This document shows positions 50,440-62,180 of a stretch of DNA of 64,000 nucleotides, piece by piece (positions within the stretch are counted from its first letter, which is position 1; the number at the start of each line of letters is the position of its first letter). Where the stretch lies: assembly GCA_949358305.1 (NCBI GenBank), contig OX442315.1:6535875-6599874 (forward strand). The letters run 5' to 3'. The notes under the pieces were generated by a model that was not told where the DNA came from, ran no database searches, and worked only from the letters and a program-made list of their open reading frames with translations. The translations under genes were made by a program, and so were the position numbers. Source of the stretch: Strigamia acuminata (taxonomy: Eukaryota; Arthropoda; Chilopoda; Geophilomorpha; Linotaeniidae).

Positions 50440-50483
50440 TGTCACGGTCCGGTGTTCACGCGTACGAGTAGTACGCATTGTTT
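50440..50483 (+). repeat. Gypsy 3' LTR remnant, 44 bp
   Basis: Matches 38433-38476 base for base and stops where the Copia LTR (TGTTGGACTTTGG) begins. The remaining LTR sequence was not found to the right within the window. Confidence 0.85.
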
Positions 50484-51040
50484 TGTTGGACTTTGGAACC
50501 GCTTTTGAGTTATTTAAATCATTTTTCGATGTGAAATGGCTTTGAAACGTTTATTTTATCATTTATCGGTAATTGTTTCCATTTTCCTGGGTTATTCAGT
50601 GTTTATTTAGTGTTTTCATGCTTGTTTGTCAGGAGAATGCATGATACCGGGTTAAATGTACTCAATACATTAGGTTTCATGCATCCTCTATCTTGTTCTT
50701 ATGTTTTTCATTATTATTGTTTATAATATCGGCCACCAGATGTCTCTGGCACATTACAAATGGCCGCTCACACGGGTAGTGTGTTTCCTTGTGTTTGTCC
50801 AGTGATTCTGGACCCATTATGTAAGTTTTCTCTTAATAAATGTTATATTTTTGGTTAACTATTGTATTTAGTTCGGCACTACACGTTTCTATAAGTGTAG
50901 TGCACGCGAATTTGATCGTAAGTCCGCTCAAACTCGCGTACGCGCATCACGCACATTTGTCCGCACTTAGAAGTGCGTTTGACTCAGTTTTACGCTTCCT
51001 ATCGCCTATTTCGGCGATATTTTTGCGCCACACAGCTACA
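50484..51040 (+). repeat. Probable Copia 5' LTR, 557 bp
   Basis: Left end is the exact break point in the Gypsy LTR; right end is two bases before the primer-site-like TGGTAGCAGAGGC. AATAAA lies near 50834. There is no second LTR to compare, so ends are inferred. Confidence 0.6.
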
Positions 51041-51042
51041 AG

Positions 51043-51924
51043 TGGTAGCAGAGGCCTGGAAAGCCACCAGTGCCTCGTTTTTCCATTAATTTTCCGTGAA
51101 TTTCGCGATTTTTCGCGATTTTTGCGGAAATTTTTGTTTTTTTCAGATTTTCGACGATTTCCGGCAGTCAACAACGTCTTTCTGACGTTCACAACCCCGG
51201 AGTGCGGTCGTAATCGTCGATTTTTGAATTTTTTCAACCTTTTTTCGTGTTTTTCGAGTTAAAAACACTGTTTTTTTGTGTTTTTCGAGTTAAAAACACT
51301 GCTTTTTGTGCATTTATTGTGCAAGATAGCGACAATTGACCTAGGAAAGGTTTTGTTCTTTTTTTTCCCTCTAATTTTTCGTGAATTTCGCGATTTTTCG
51401 CGATTTTTGCGGAAATTTCATTTATTTTCAGATTTTTTCGCCGATTTTCATCATTTGTCACGTTCCGACAACGTCTGAGCGACGTTTTCATCCAGAAACG
51501 GGCATAACCCGCTGTCTGCACCCCGGAGTGCGACAGTATCGGCGATTTTCGAGAAGTTTTTCCCGGTTTTCGAAATCGGTCGGCGATCTTTTGAAGAATT
51601 CCGCATTTTTTATGCGCGGTGTGCACAGGGACGTCTGTGCATACAGATTCACCAACTTCTCCTTCTTTTTATTTCAGATTTCGAATTTATTTGTTAATTT
51701 TAAGTTTTTGGAGTGGGTCCCGATTAGTATCGGCACAGCCCTTCGGACATTCCGTCCAAGCTGTGCTTGTATTCTTAGACAAGGCTGAGCCCTGCGCCAC
51801 CTAACATTCCCGCGGCCCCAGGTGGTCATAAAGGACGTTAGGGGGACACTTGTCTAAGGTTCTTAGCCAATTTTAGCATTTTCTCCCCGTCGAGGTTTTT
51901 CCGCTTCTAACAACGTTTAGTGAA
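51043..51924 (+). other. Copia leader with internal duplication
   Basis: 51080-51240 and 51370-51560 are related: both contain TTTTTCGTGAATTTCGCGATTTTTC-type sequence, a TTCAGATTTT block and CCCCGGAGTGCG. The main Gag domain expected here is not seen, so gag is largely lost or was replaced. Confidence 0.5.
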
Positions 51925-54900
51925 GTGCTTCGAGTGAAAAGTGCTCCGATTACATCTTTAGTGCCTCGAGTGTTTATGCGTGCTCATTATCGCCATTATC
52001 TCCGATTTTCCTCCGGAAAAATGCAGACAGCAAGAGCCAACTTGAATTGGAATCGGTACACGAAGGAAACATCGGCTTTTGCTATGGACAATCGTGGATG
52101 CAATCAATCCCGACCTCCTCGTCCGATTTCGAAGGTTCGCTGTTTTAATTGCGGCTTTTTCGGCCATTACGAGAATAAGTGCCCCCGCCCTCGCAAACAG
52201 GGCAAGGAACCGCAACCGGTCGCGTCTCAACAAGGCCGACCCCGCAGTAAGAGCAAACGACGGCAGAATAACAGTTCGCAGCAATCCGGTGGTCAAAACC
52301 GTGATGTTTCTCGTCCCCGAAGGGACGCCGCTTACCTGTTGTCGGCTCCACCGGTGATCGAAGCTCCGGTTGTACATTTTCTCCAGTCCCACGAATGGAT
52401 TGTCGATTGTGGGGCCACCGACCACGTTTCGCACGTCAAAGCGTGGTTTACGAACTTTGTTTCCGTTGTCCCGTTCAACATCGAGTTAGGCCAGGGCAGT
52501 TCGAGGGTCACAGGCAAAGGTGACGTTCCGGTCAAGTCGCTCATCGATGGCTGCGAATGCACCGTATTGCTCCGCGACGTCTTATTCGCACCTGACTTCG
52601 GCGCAAATCTTATCTCGGTTTCTCGGATTGATAAATGCGGACATCACATCCACATTCACAACTCGGAATTGCATACGTATGAAACGGACATCAAACTAAG
52701 TGTTCTTCGGGCGAAACAGAAGTCTGGACTTTATTTCGTGGATGGGCTCATCTCGCCATTCGCCGCTCCGACTAATGTTTCGAGTTCGTCTGTTTCATCA
52801 TCACTTCCGACTCCGACACCGACCACTCTAGTGACGAAGGAAGAGGACTTTCCCGCATTGCCCAAGTCTTCCAACAAGACTAAGAAGAAGTCGGCTGACA
52901 ATATGACCGATTTCCGCTTGCCCGTCTCCTCCAACGCCTTGCTTGTCCCTTCACTTTTCCCTACCAGTCCTGCTCCTATTCCCGGATCCCAACCTCAACA
53001 GATCCGGATGTATTCCAATGCCCTCACATCTCCTCCTCCCGTTGCCAAGTCAAACGCAGTATTACCTCCCAAACCAGTTAATCCTTCAGTTGCCAACGTC
53101 GCAGACGCCACGGGATTGTGGCACGGCAGGCTGGGTCACCTGCATACGAAGGCCATGCGGACTTTAGCGGCTAACTCCCAGGTTTATGGGCTTGATCCAG
53201 CTGCTGTTCGCCAGGAACTTTCCTGCAACACGTGCCGTGTTGCCAAGTCCACGCGTGCTCCACATAAGCCAATTTCCGCGCCTTCAACCACGAAACCGCT
53301 TGAATTGCTTCACATGGACGTCTGGGGCCCGTCGAGACTGCCTTCCATCGGCGGTGCTAATTTTGCCTTCACCATTATCGATGACGCCACCAGGTACGCC
53401 TGGCTTTTCCCGATCGCCCGTAAATCTGATGTTTTTGCTACGTTTAAAGACTTTGTTTCTCGCGTTGAACGTATTGCTGATTGCCGAATTAAAACAATTC
53501 GCACCGACCGTGGAGGAGAATTCATTTCGAGGGATTTTGACCGTTTTCTTGCCGACAAGGGTATTGTTGCTCAACGGACCAATCCCGCATCGCCACAGAT
53601 GAACGGTGTCGCCGAACGCCTGAACCGGACAATGGGCGACTATCTCCGCTCCATCAACTCCGAAACCGGATTTTCGCACACGCTTTGGGCTGAACTTGCC
53701 GTGACGTTCACATATATCAAAAACCGCAGTCCGCATTCGAAGCTCAACGACGAAATCCCATACATTTTGTGGCGCCAGCGTGCTCTTTCCGTCAGACATT
53801 TTCGTAAGATTGGTTCCAAGTGCTGGGTACACTTCACCGCACCTGGACGCAACAAACTGGATCCTCGAGCGTGGGAAGGATTTCTCGTTGGCTACGCTTC
53901 GGGAACTCGAGGGTATCGAGTGTGGAATCCGGCTACGAACACCGTCACCGAATCTGTTTACGTCCAAATCGATGAACGGCAGAACTTTAAGCGCTCGCCC
54001 TTTTATGTTCCAGATCCGGATGACAATGCTCCACCCATGGAGGAGCCTGCTCGTGGCCACACCCCGTCACGTGTCACTTTTCGTGATAACTTTCCAACTC
54101 AGCCTTGGCCTCGTCGACGTCACGATTCGGATAACGACTCTTCTGCTGACAGCAGTGACGAGGATGGTATTGCCAGTCGTGCTCCCTCCGTCGCTTCGAG
54201 TGCTCCGTCTTTCGCTTCATTCGCACCATCTCTTCCTGCAGCTGATGGTCTCATCGCCGCTGCTGACGGCTTAGCTGCTACGACTGATGGCTCTGTTACC
54301 GACGCTGATGGCTCTGTTACCGTCGCTGATGGCTCCGATAATGTTACGACCATTGCAGGACATGGACAATTTACTCCGACCGTACGTTCCACCCGCTTGC
54401 CTCATCTACGGCGTTCGATGTCCTACCCATCTCTCCCGGGTCTTGACGACACCGCAGCGATGTCTGAACAGGGTTCAGATTTTGACGAAGACCTTCTCGA
54501 CGAAGCGGCTGCCTTGCCTGTCCGACTTCCGGGTACGCCTAATTTGGCGCCTTTACGCGCTCTTCATTGCCTTTGGAGTTTTGTTGGCGGCGTTTCGCCC
54601 TTCAGCGGATGGAGGAGAGAAGAGCATCTCCGGAAAGATCAGGTTCCGGGGAGGATTAAAGTGGACGTTTATTATTATCCGGAGCACGGTGTCCGCTTGC
54701 GGTCGCACACAGATATCGCCGCTTATTGTTTCGCACACCGGATACCGTATGATGAGTCCGTTTTCTTCTTCGGCAATTTAGAACACCACATGCCATATGC
54801 TCCGCCATCGCCTCCTCGTGTCCACATGTGTTTTCGGGAACCGGCCACATACGCCGAAGCTGTGAAATTGCCCGAAGCACCGAAATGGACCGAAGCAATC

Positions 54901-55395
54901 GACGAGGAACTTTCGACTTTCAAGCAACGAGACGTTTATAAGGATGTTCCGAGACCCCCTGACAAGACTGTGCTCGGTTGCAAATGGATTTTTAAGTTCA
55001 AAAGTGACATTACCGGAAAGATTACCCGATATCGTGCTCGACTGGTCGCCCAAGGATTTCGGCAGACAATGGGCGTTGACTACGATGAAGTTTTTAGTCC
55101 CGTAGTCAATTTTGTCCTAATTCGTTTCTTCTTTTGTCTGCTGGTTATTCTCCTCGGATGGAGGGACACGCACCTCGACGTGAAATGTGCCTACCTCTAC
55201 GGCGACCTTGACCACGAGATTTATATGCGGATTCCCGCTGGTGCCACATGTTCCTCGCCCGACAACGTATGGTTGTTGACCAAGTCGCTTTACCCTTATG
55301 GCGCGCATGCGGATTTCTCGGAGTGCGAAAGGGACCCTATTTTTAACATTACGGCGGCCTATACCTTGACCCCCTGTTCGCAGTCTCATGGCTGA
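51925..55395 (+). CDS. Copia Gag(zinc knuckle)-Pol, truncated in RT
   Basis: The frame is open for 1156 codons; a likely ATG is MRAHYRHYLRF or later. It has only one CCHC knuckle (CFNCGFFGHYENKC) with no Gag domain before it. Protease reads WIVDCGATDHVS (DCG where DSG is usual). A pre-integrase finger follows (LWHGRLGHLHTKAM...CNTCRVAK), then integrase with D in HMDVWGPS, D in RTDRGGEF and E in NGVAERLNRT. A Ser/Ala/Asp-rich linker has DGSVTDADGSVTVADGSDN repeats. RT starts at WTEAIDEELSTFKQRDVY and CKWIFKFKSD but breaks at KSLYPYGAHADFSECERDPI: the GLKQAPR and YVDD region is missing. A deletion joined two RT parts and the frame ends soon after. Inactive. Confidence 0.85.
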   Translation: MLRVKSAPITSLVPRVFMRAHYRHYLRFSSGKMQTARANLNWNRYTKETSAFAMDNRGCNQSRPPRPISKVRCFNCGFFGHYENKCPRPRKQGKEPQPVASQQGRPRSKSKRRQNNSSQQSGGQNRDVSRPRRDAAYLLSAPPVIEAPVVHFLQSHEWIVDCGATDHVSHVKAWFTNFVSVVPFNIELGQGSSRVTGKGDVPVKSLIDGCECTVLLRDVLFAPDFGANLISVSRIDKCGHHIHIHNSELHTYETDIKLSVLRAKQKSGLYFVDGLISPFAAPTNVSSSSVSSSLPTPTPTTLVTKEEDFPALPKSSNKTKKKSADNMTDFRLPVSSNALLVPSLFPTSPAPIPGSQPQQIRMYSNALTSPPPVAKSNAVLPPKPVNPSVANVADATGLWHGRLGHLHTKAMRTLAANSQVYGLDPAAVRQELSCNTCRVAKSTRAPHKPISAPSTTKPLELLHMDVWGPSRLPSIGGANFAFTIIDDATRYAWLFPIARKSDVFATFKDFVSRVERIADCRIKTIRTDRGGEFISRDFDRFLADKGIVAQRTNPASPQMNGVAERLNRTMGDYLRSINSETGFSHTLWAELAVTFTYIKNRSPHSKLNDEIPYILWRQRALSVRHFRKIGSKCWVHFTAPGRNKLDPRAWEGFLVGYASGTRGYRVWNPATNTVTESVYVQIDERQNFKRSPFYVPDPDDNAPPMEEPARGHTPSRVTFRDNFPTQPWPRRRHDSDNDSSADSSDEDGIASRAPSVASSAPSFASFAPSLPAADGLIAAADGLAATTDGSVTDADGSVTVADGSDNVTTIAGHGQFTPTVRSTRLPHLRRSMSYPSLPGLDDTAAMSEQGSDFDEDLLDEAAALPVRLPGTPNLAPLRALHCLWSFVGGVSPFSGWRREEHLRKDQVPGRIKVDVYYYPEHGVRLRSHTDIAAYCFAHRIPYDESVFFFGNLEHHMPYAPPSPPRVHMCFREPATYAEAVKLPEAPKWTEAIDEELSTFKQRDVYKDVPRPPDKTVLGCKWIFKFKSDITGKITRYRARLVAQGFRQTMGVDYDEVFSPVVNFVLIRFFFCLLVILLGWRDTHLDVKCAYLYGDLDHEIYMRIPAGATCSSPDNVWLLTKSLYPYGAHADFSECERDPIFNITAAYTLTPCSQSHG

Positions 55396-56290
55396 TTTTG
55401 CGGATTTCACTTATTTGTATATTCCGCACGATCGCGCGCGTTTTATCAACCTTGGGAAAGCCGCTTTCTCAAATTTGCAAATTCCACATTGTGTGAACAT
55501 GCTACAACGCTTCTGTGCGCGTCAATAAAAAAAAAAACCGATTAGAAATGAAATTCAGGGTTTTGTTAAAATAAAAATTATACAATATAATCAGTCTATA
55601 ATGCTTCTATAATGCTGTTGGTTTAATCAGCACATTGTAATCGTGTGAAAACACGCGCGCTCGCAATAATACATTACCCAATGTACTTGCACTGGCATGG
55701 ACCCATCAGTGCGCACTTTCCCGTGCGTGCTGCTTGCACTATTTACATCAATTGTTGCTCCACAGGTTGCGCGACCTGCCGGGCAGTTAAGACGTACTAG
55801 AATAACCTCAGGATTTGATAAAACCTGATTTTTGGATGACACTAAGTAAATGGCAGTGAATGTGAGATGTGAGATACACGATGAATTTAATAAAATTTAT
55901 ATTTCCTAATCATGGGATTGGTTTCACGTTTCATAATCCAACAATTAAGTAGAATATCATTATTGCAATTGATTAAAACAAATTTTTTTTACAAATTCTT
56001 TGGTTTTACATTTTAAATTTATTTTCCAATAGTTGGCACCATCGCAATTGCTGCGAGTTTAAAACACTGCATTCAGCAGAATTTACTGCACTTTCAAATC
56101 AAGGCCAGGCATACCTACTGCAAAGTAATGTATAAACCATAAAGAAGCCTTTGATTCGGAATTGCCTGTAGGTAATTCTGCGCTGGTCTCCAATGGAAAT
56201 GTCCGCGCCGGTCTTCCGTGCACGGGAAGTCCACAGAAAGTCCGTGCATTCCGTGCGCTGGGAGTCCGTGCGTCGTACCGCGTGATCTTG
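55396..56290. other. Region right of the truncated Copia element
   Basis: A run of ten or more A follows TAAT-like sequence at 55526-55540. A minus-strand frame, 55842-55627, reads NPEVILVRLNCPAGRATC and SSTHGKVRTDGSMPVQVHWV; composition is protein-like but no family is recognised. 56170-56290 repeats TCCGTGCG/GGAAGTCC blocks. Confidence 0.3.
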
Positions 56291-56650
56291 CATTGTTTTT
56301 TGTGGGCTTTTCCTGATTAGGATTACTTCCTTTTTAACTCTTGAAGAATTAAGTTTGTTTTTTTTGCTCCAAAACGTCCCAAAACGCCTGAAAATCGCGC
56401 AACTCGAGGCAAAACATTACAGTGTGTATTCAAATCAAAACTAGCTACAAATACATGCTGAAATTAGCTAAATTTTCAAATTTTTTGGCTTTCAAGAAGT
56501 AATGGAAACATTTGACATAACGTGGATCAGTTGCATTCAAAAACTAAAATATTTTGTGTTTTACTTCAATTTTAAACTAAAAATGATGTCATTTTCTGTT
56601 TAAACCCCTGTTAAAGCTTGAAATACATTTTAACTAAAAGAAATAAGTTT
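56291..56650. other. Edge of the CGCC foldback region
   Basis: TCCTGATTAGGATTACTTCC and AATCGCGCAACTCGAGGCAA are outlying copies of blocks repeated through 60.1 kb. No gene. Confidence 0.45.
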
Positions 56651-59600
56651 GTTTTTTTCTTCGGCAGTGACGTGTACACACGAGCACGCCTGAGAACGCC
56701 AAAAAATGCTAAAAAACGCTCAAAAACGCCTGAAAATCGCGCAACTCGAGGCAAAACATTAATTTTTCATCTTTATTTCAACTTTTGTGACGTTTAAAAT
56801 TGTGTTCTCATGTTTTTTGCCTCAAGTTGCATTGTCATCTGGCGTTTTGGAGTGTTTTTATGTGTTCGCAGGCGTTCGCAGGCGTTTTTTGGCGTTGTCA
56901 CTCACTCAAGTGGCCAATTTTAGCATTTTCCGTAGTAAAAATGGCCGTTTTTCGTCAAAATGGCCATTTTTAGCCATTTTTCAGAGTAAAAATGTTTTTT
57001 TTTCACCGTTTTTATAGTAAAATGGCCATTTTTAGTCGTTTTTTTAATCAAAAATGGCCGTTTTTATCGTTGAAACGTTATTAAAATGTAACGTTTCAAT
57101 GGCGTTTTGATCTCGCCTCATTTCCGGTTTTGAAAATTAATAAACGCCCCGGCGTTTATTCGAGGCAACACCCAACTTGGGCTTTTATTCGCGTCGCACC
57201 GCATCATCATCTCACCTTGCCTCCCGTCTTGAAAATTTATAAACGCCCCGGCGTTTATTCAAGGCAAACCATTGTTTATGTAAGTTTTTCCTGATTAGGG
57301 TTACTTCCTTTAGAAGAAACACGTTTATTTCTTCTCGCTTAATCTTGAGTCGTGATCTCGCCTCGTTTCTGGTCTTAAAAATTAATAAACACCCCGGCTT
57401 TTATTCAAGGCAATACGGTACGTTTATGAAACCCAACTTGGGCTTTCATTTTAAAAAAAGCGCGTGTTCTTACGTCGAACTAAGAGATACAGGTGAATTA
57501 GCAACGCCTAATTTGATTTAATAAATAAAGCAAACAACATCTCGCCTCACTTCTGGCGTTTGTTCGAGGCAAGCCATTGTTTTTGCATTTTTTTTCCTGA
57601 TTAGGGTTACTTCCTTTTTAACTCTTGAAGAAATAAGTATGTTTTTTTTACTCGGCAGTGACGTGTACGCGCGAGTACGCCTGAGAACGCCAAAAAATAC
57701 TCCAAAACGCCTGAAAATCGTGCAACTCGAGGCAAAACATTAATTGTTTATTTTTGTTTCAACTTTTGTAACGTTTACAATTGTGTTCTCATGTTTTTTG
57801 CCTCAAGTTGCATTGTCATTTTGCGTTTTGGGGCGTTTTTAGGCATTTTTAGGCATTTGCGGGCGTTCTTGGGCGTTTTTTGGCGTTGTCATTCAATCAA
57901 ATGGCCATTTTTAGCCATTTTTAGCCATTTTTCATAGAAAAATGGTCATTTTTAGCCGTTTTTCATCCAAAATGGCCGTTTTTCATCCAAAAGGGCCGTT
58001 TTTCATCCAAAATGGAATAATTGTTGTGTCCGGATTTTATGTCATTTATTGTCTTAATTAAAGTTAACAAAGTGTCTTTAATTTTTGCTTTTCTTGAATT
58101 TCAGCTTTTTAGATATTTTTACATATTAAACTTTCATTTTTTGTGATTTATTAAAAGTTACAGTGTTTTCATGAATTTTAGTGTCTATGATATTGATATT
58201 ATCTTTATTCATTGCTATTTAAAGTTTTATTACTTCTCTGTGTCTTATTTCTTTAATTCTTGCTCATTTTGTGTGATTTTGGATGATTTTTAGTGCATCC
58301 GTCGATTTACAGATCACTTGCGTAAGACGCGTGACGTCATATTTCTTAATCTAGTTCGGTTGTGTTCAAACTTCTAACCTTTTGTTTGGACCTTATTCTT
58401 GTGTTATGGATAGGTTTTAGAATTGATTTAGACTAATTTGGGGGTGATCTGTCGATTGGTTTGCTTTATTTTTGTCCCGGAACGGTCGTTTTGTCGTTTC
58501 GAGCGTTTGTTGTCGGTACGCACTTGTGCGCTGCTGACCGAGTTCATTCCGTTCGGCAAACGATTATTTTCAAGTGTTCTTTTAATAAATAGTGCTTTTG
58601 TTGTAGGAAATTACATTTCCTAATGTTATTTTATTCAATACAGTGTGTATTCTTGATTTTATTCTTGTGTTGAAATTCAAATGTCGTGTTTTGCCGCTCT
58701 AGCGGATTTGAAGTGGGCGCCATGTTGGATTTCCCCGCTAATTTCTTTATTTATCCATTTCATTTGTCTTTTTGAAAATGAATAAACGCCCCGGCGTTTA
58801 TGCGAGGCAAGCCATAGTTTTTGTAGGTTCTTTCCTGATTAGGGTTACTTGTGACGTGCACGCGCGAGCTCGCCTGAGGACGCCAAAAAAAGCTCAAAAA
58901 CGCCCCAAAACGCCTGAAAATCGCGCAACTCGAAGCAAAAAATTACAGTTTGAATTCAAATCAAAACTAACCACAAATACATGCTACAATTAGGTAAATT
59001 TTCAAATTTTTTATCAATAAATGATGACTTTCAAGAAGTATGACAACATTTGACAAAATTTAGACCAGTTGCATTTAAAAACTAAAATATTTTGTGTTTT
59101 ACTTCAATTTTAAACCAAAAATGACGTCATTTTTTGTTTAAACCGGCGTTTATTTGAGGCAAACACGCCGCTGAGAACGCCAAAAAATGCTCAAAAACAC
59201 TCCAAAAGACCTGAAAATCGCGCAACTTGAGGCAAAAAATTAATTTTTCATCTTTGTTTCAACTTTTGTGACGTTTAAAATTGTGTTTTCAAGTTTTATG
59301 CCTCAAGTTGCATTGTCATCTGGCGTTTTGGGGCGTTTTGGGGCGTTCGCAGGCGTTTGCACGCGTTTTTTGGCGTTGTCACTCACTCAAGTGGCCATTT
59401 TTAGCCAATTTTCGAAGTAAAAATGGCCTTTTTTTATTAAAATGGCCATTTTCAGCCATTTGTCATAGTAAAAATGGCCATTTTCAGCCATTTTTTATAG
59501 TAAAAATGGCCATTTTTCATCCAAAATGGCCGTTTTTCATCCAAAATGACCATTTTTATCATTGACACGCTATAAAAATGTAACGTTTCAATGGCGTTTT

Positions 59601-60115
59601 GACGGAACCGGTAAGTTTTGAAATTTCCCGTGTCCCGTTATTGTGACTCCTCGTCCGGTTTCTCAGAACCGAAACCCTAATACAGGTGAATTAGTGACGC
59701 CTAATTTGTTTTAACAAATAAAGCAAACAACATCTCGCCTCACTTCCAGTCTTGAAAATTAGTAAACGCCCCGGCGTTTATTCGAGGCAAGCCGTTGTTT
59801 TTACAGTAATTTCCCGGTTAGGGTTATTTTTTTTTTAACTCTTGAAGAAATAAGTTTGTTTTTTTCTCGCCTGCACGCGCGAGCTCGCATGAGAATGCTA
59901 AAAAATAAGCAAAAACGTTCTAAAACGCCCCAAAACGCTTCAAAATGCTCCAAAAAGCCTGAAAATCGTGCCACTCAAAGCAAAAAATTATGTTCGCATG
60001 TTTTTTGCCTCAAGTTGCACGGTTATCTGGCGTTTTGGTGCGTTCTTGGGGCGTTTTGGTGCGTTCTTGGGGCGTTTTCGGGCGTTTTTTTGGCGTTGTC
60101 ACTCACTCCCACACT
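56651..60115. repeat. Cluster of at least four foldback-like units (GGCGTTT arms)
   Basis: Units near 56660-57060, 57650-58020, 58850-59560 and 59870-60115. Each left arm runs GACGTGTACRCRCGAG, CGCCTGAGAACGCCAAAAAA, AAAACGCCTGAAAATCGCGC, AACTCGAGGCAAAA. The right arm is its rough complement: TTTTTTGCCTCAAGTTGCA, GGCGTTTTGG, GCGTTTTTTGGCGTTGTCAC. Between units are copies of AATAAACGCCCCGGCGTTTATT (itself a palindrome) and ATGGCCATTTTTAGCC minisatellite. No transposase frame is present. 58021-58720 is a longer non-repetitive stretch with no identifiable gene. Confidence 0.65.
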
Positions 60116-61780
60116 TTGCTGTCTTGTTTATTACAATTTGGTTTAGCTGTTGTATTTATTTTTATTTGTTTTATGGTTATTTATGTGTTTTTGTAGCATT
60201 CAAAATGTTTTGTTGCCTAATTTCTCGTTTTGGCGCCAACTGTTTGTTTGACAACGCCGTGTCAGAATTTAGGGATGATTCTGCTTTGGTTTCTAATTAA
60301 AAAAAAAATGTTGTTTTAATTTCAATTGTAACTGCTTATTATAACGTTATTATTAGTATTTTGTAAAGGTTCATTCTTTTTCCATGTTAATAAAAAATGA
60401 AGTAACTTTCGGTGAAAAAAAAAACAGTTAAATGCGGATCAAAATTAAACACACACGAGAAGTTTAATAAACGTCCCGGCGTTTATTCGAGGCAATACGG
60501 TACATTTGTGAAACCCAACTTGGAACCCGAAAATAACGTGGGGCCGTCTGAACACCTGGATTTGAATTTTCGTCTACGCGCGCGCCGACGCATGGGGAAT
60601 GCGGGGTGGGGTTCCTTCCCAGTGTTCCGAACGAGTCAATTTCACCCCGAAAATATCCCGAAATTGCTGATACATGCATTTCGAGCCAGAAATATTGATC
60701 TTCATGTAAATTTTGATTGTTTAGCTTTTTTTTGAAATTTTACAAATTTTTCTCATCTCCTGCCTTCCTCGCTCATTTAACACCAAAATGGCCTGCATTG
60801 AGGATTTTTCCCATAATCCTTTTCACACGTATGGAGCGCAAACAGTCGCAATAAATGAAATCAGCGGAATTCGGCCTTGAGTTTGCGACGCCATCTTGAA
60901 TACGAGTAACAGCACAGTATGGTGTCAATTATTCGAACTGATCGTAAGGCATGGGACAAAAATTGATTAAAAACGAACAAACATGATTAAAAATCAACAA
61001 AAATCGACTGAAATCGGACAATAATCAATTCAGAATGACAAATAACGATTAAAATTGGCAAAAATTGTCACAAATAGAGAAAAACCGATTAAAAATCAGC
61101 AAGAAACCAATAGAAATTGATAAAATCAAATAAAAATTAACAAATATCCATTTTGTTTGCTTTTAAACAAATTAAGAACTTTGAAAACACACGACAATTT
61201 TAAACAGTAAACACCGGGGTCAAATAAGCGCCGCTACTCGTTTAAACACCGGGGAGGTGTTAGTGAAGTGCCTCGAGTGGAGAAATTAATAAACGCTCGA
61301 GGCACCACGGTAGGCTTATTAAACACAAAATATGAAACGCTCGATCTTCAACAGGCGCACACGCCCGAGAACACCTCGGCATGCCTCAGCACTCTCCAAG
61401 AAACGAGAAAAACCAAGGCAAAAAAAAAAAAAATACACCAAAATTAGGACTAAAATCAAACACACATGGGGCCCGGAAGATTGATAACATCCCGGCATAT
61501 ATTCAAGGCAGTACGCCATGTTTTTTCCACCATTTTGTAAGTTTATTTCAATATTCATAAAGTTTATTGCTTTTTGTATCATTAGTAGTATTCCCTTGTG
61601 TGATGTGGTTTTATAAATATCACACACAACTGCTTCTGCTGTTTTCTTCACGTTTATGCTTCGTGTATGCACGTGAAGCCCTCGCACATCTTTTGAGCAC
61701 CTGTACACATTTGGACACGCTCAAGGTGCTACATCGCGCGCTCAAACGCACTAGATCGCGCGCGCAAACGCGCTACATCA
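60116..61780. other. Non-coding region with repeat remnants
   Basis: A further ACGTCCCGGCGTTTATTCGA copy is at 60474. 60960-61140 repeats GATTAAAAATCAACAAAAAT-type blocks. 61690-61780 has CGCGCGCAAACGCGCTACAT repeats. No gene is supported. Confidence 0.45.
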
Positions 61781-61786
61781 CGCATA

Positions 61787-62180
61787 TTAGGGATAAGAAC
61801 AGACCGGGATAGGGACTGGACTGGTAATGTTTGCCCTATGCGGATACGGGACGGGACGGGATTACAGTTGCTAAATTCGTACTGCGAGGCGGAGACAATT
61901 TTCTAATTCCAGTTGTTATTTATCACTATTAAGCCTAATATTGAGCCTGATAATGCTAAAATAAAGTAAATAAACAACAACAACAAACTCATTATTAAAA
62001 GTAAATTACACTGTATGACCAAAATATTGTTGTTTCTTTACTTTATTTTAGCATTATTAGGCCTAATATTAGGCTTAATACTGATTTATTTCAATTATGC
62101 AATCATACGCGCGTATTACGCTAACGTAATGGACCCGGGACGGGTCGGGACCCGAAAATTGGTCCCGTTCTCATCCCTAA
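61787..62180. mobile_element. TIR element (394 bp) with 6-bp duplication
   Basis: CGCATA flanks both sides (61781-61786, 62181-62186). Ends are TTAGGGATAAGAACAGACCG and the complement of TTAGGGATGAGAACGGGACC. Its interior (61873-62096) contains a degenerate version of the MITE at 7841-8150: GCTAAATTCGTACTGCG, TAAGCCTAATATTG and GGCCTAATATTAGG. It is either a MITE within a MITE or a chimera. Confidence 0.75.

Larger units (their letters stand above)
38433..50483 (+). mobile_element. Ty3/Gypsy LTR retrotransposon, about 12 kb, 3' LTR cut
   Basis: The 5' LTR (38433-39422) begins TGTCACGGTCCGGTG and ends CA two bases before a tRNA-Phe-type primer site. A polypurine-like GGTGGTTGGGGCG precedes the 3' LTR at 50440, of which only 44 bp (matching 38433-38476) remain before another insertion. 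It carries gag, pol (protease, RT, RNase H, integrase, in Gypsy order) and a third ORF. All three ORFs are open, so the damage is confined to the 3' LTR. It lies about 265 bp downstream of NRBF2 in the same orientation. Confidence 0.9.
50484..55395 (+). mobile_element. Ty1/Copia element, 3'-truncated, inserted in the Gypsy LTR
   Basis: A probable 5' LTR (50484-51040, TGTTGG...CTACA) is followed at 51043 by TGGTAGCAGAGGC, close to the initiator-Met primer site common in Copia elements (TGGTATCAGAGC). Pol has Copia order, with integrase before reverse transcriptase. The element loses homology inside RT near 55300; RNase H and the 3' LTR are absent. Confidence 0.82.

Noticed and set aside
51958-54998. 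Antisense ORFs up to 258 codons in the Copia element
   Set aside because: Mirror of the Copia pol frame; no recognised domain.
55387-55527. ORF MADFADFTYLYIPHDRARF after the Copia break as a separate gene
   Set aside because: Only 46 codons, no signals, and it overlaps the end of the truncated pol; chance cannot be excluded.
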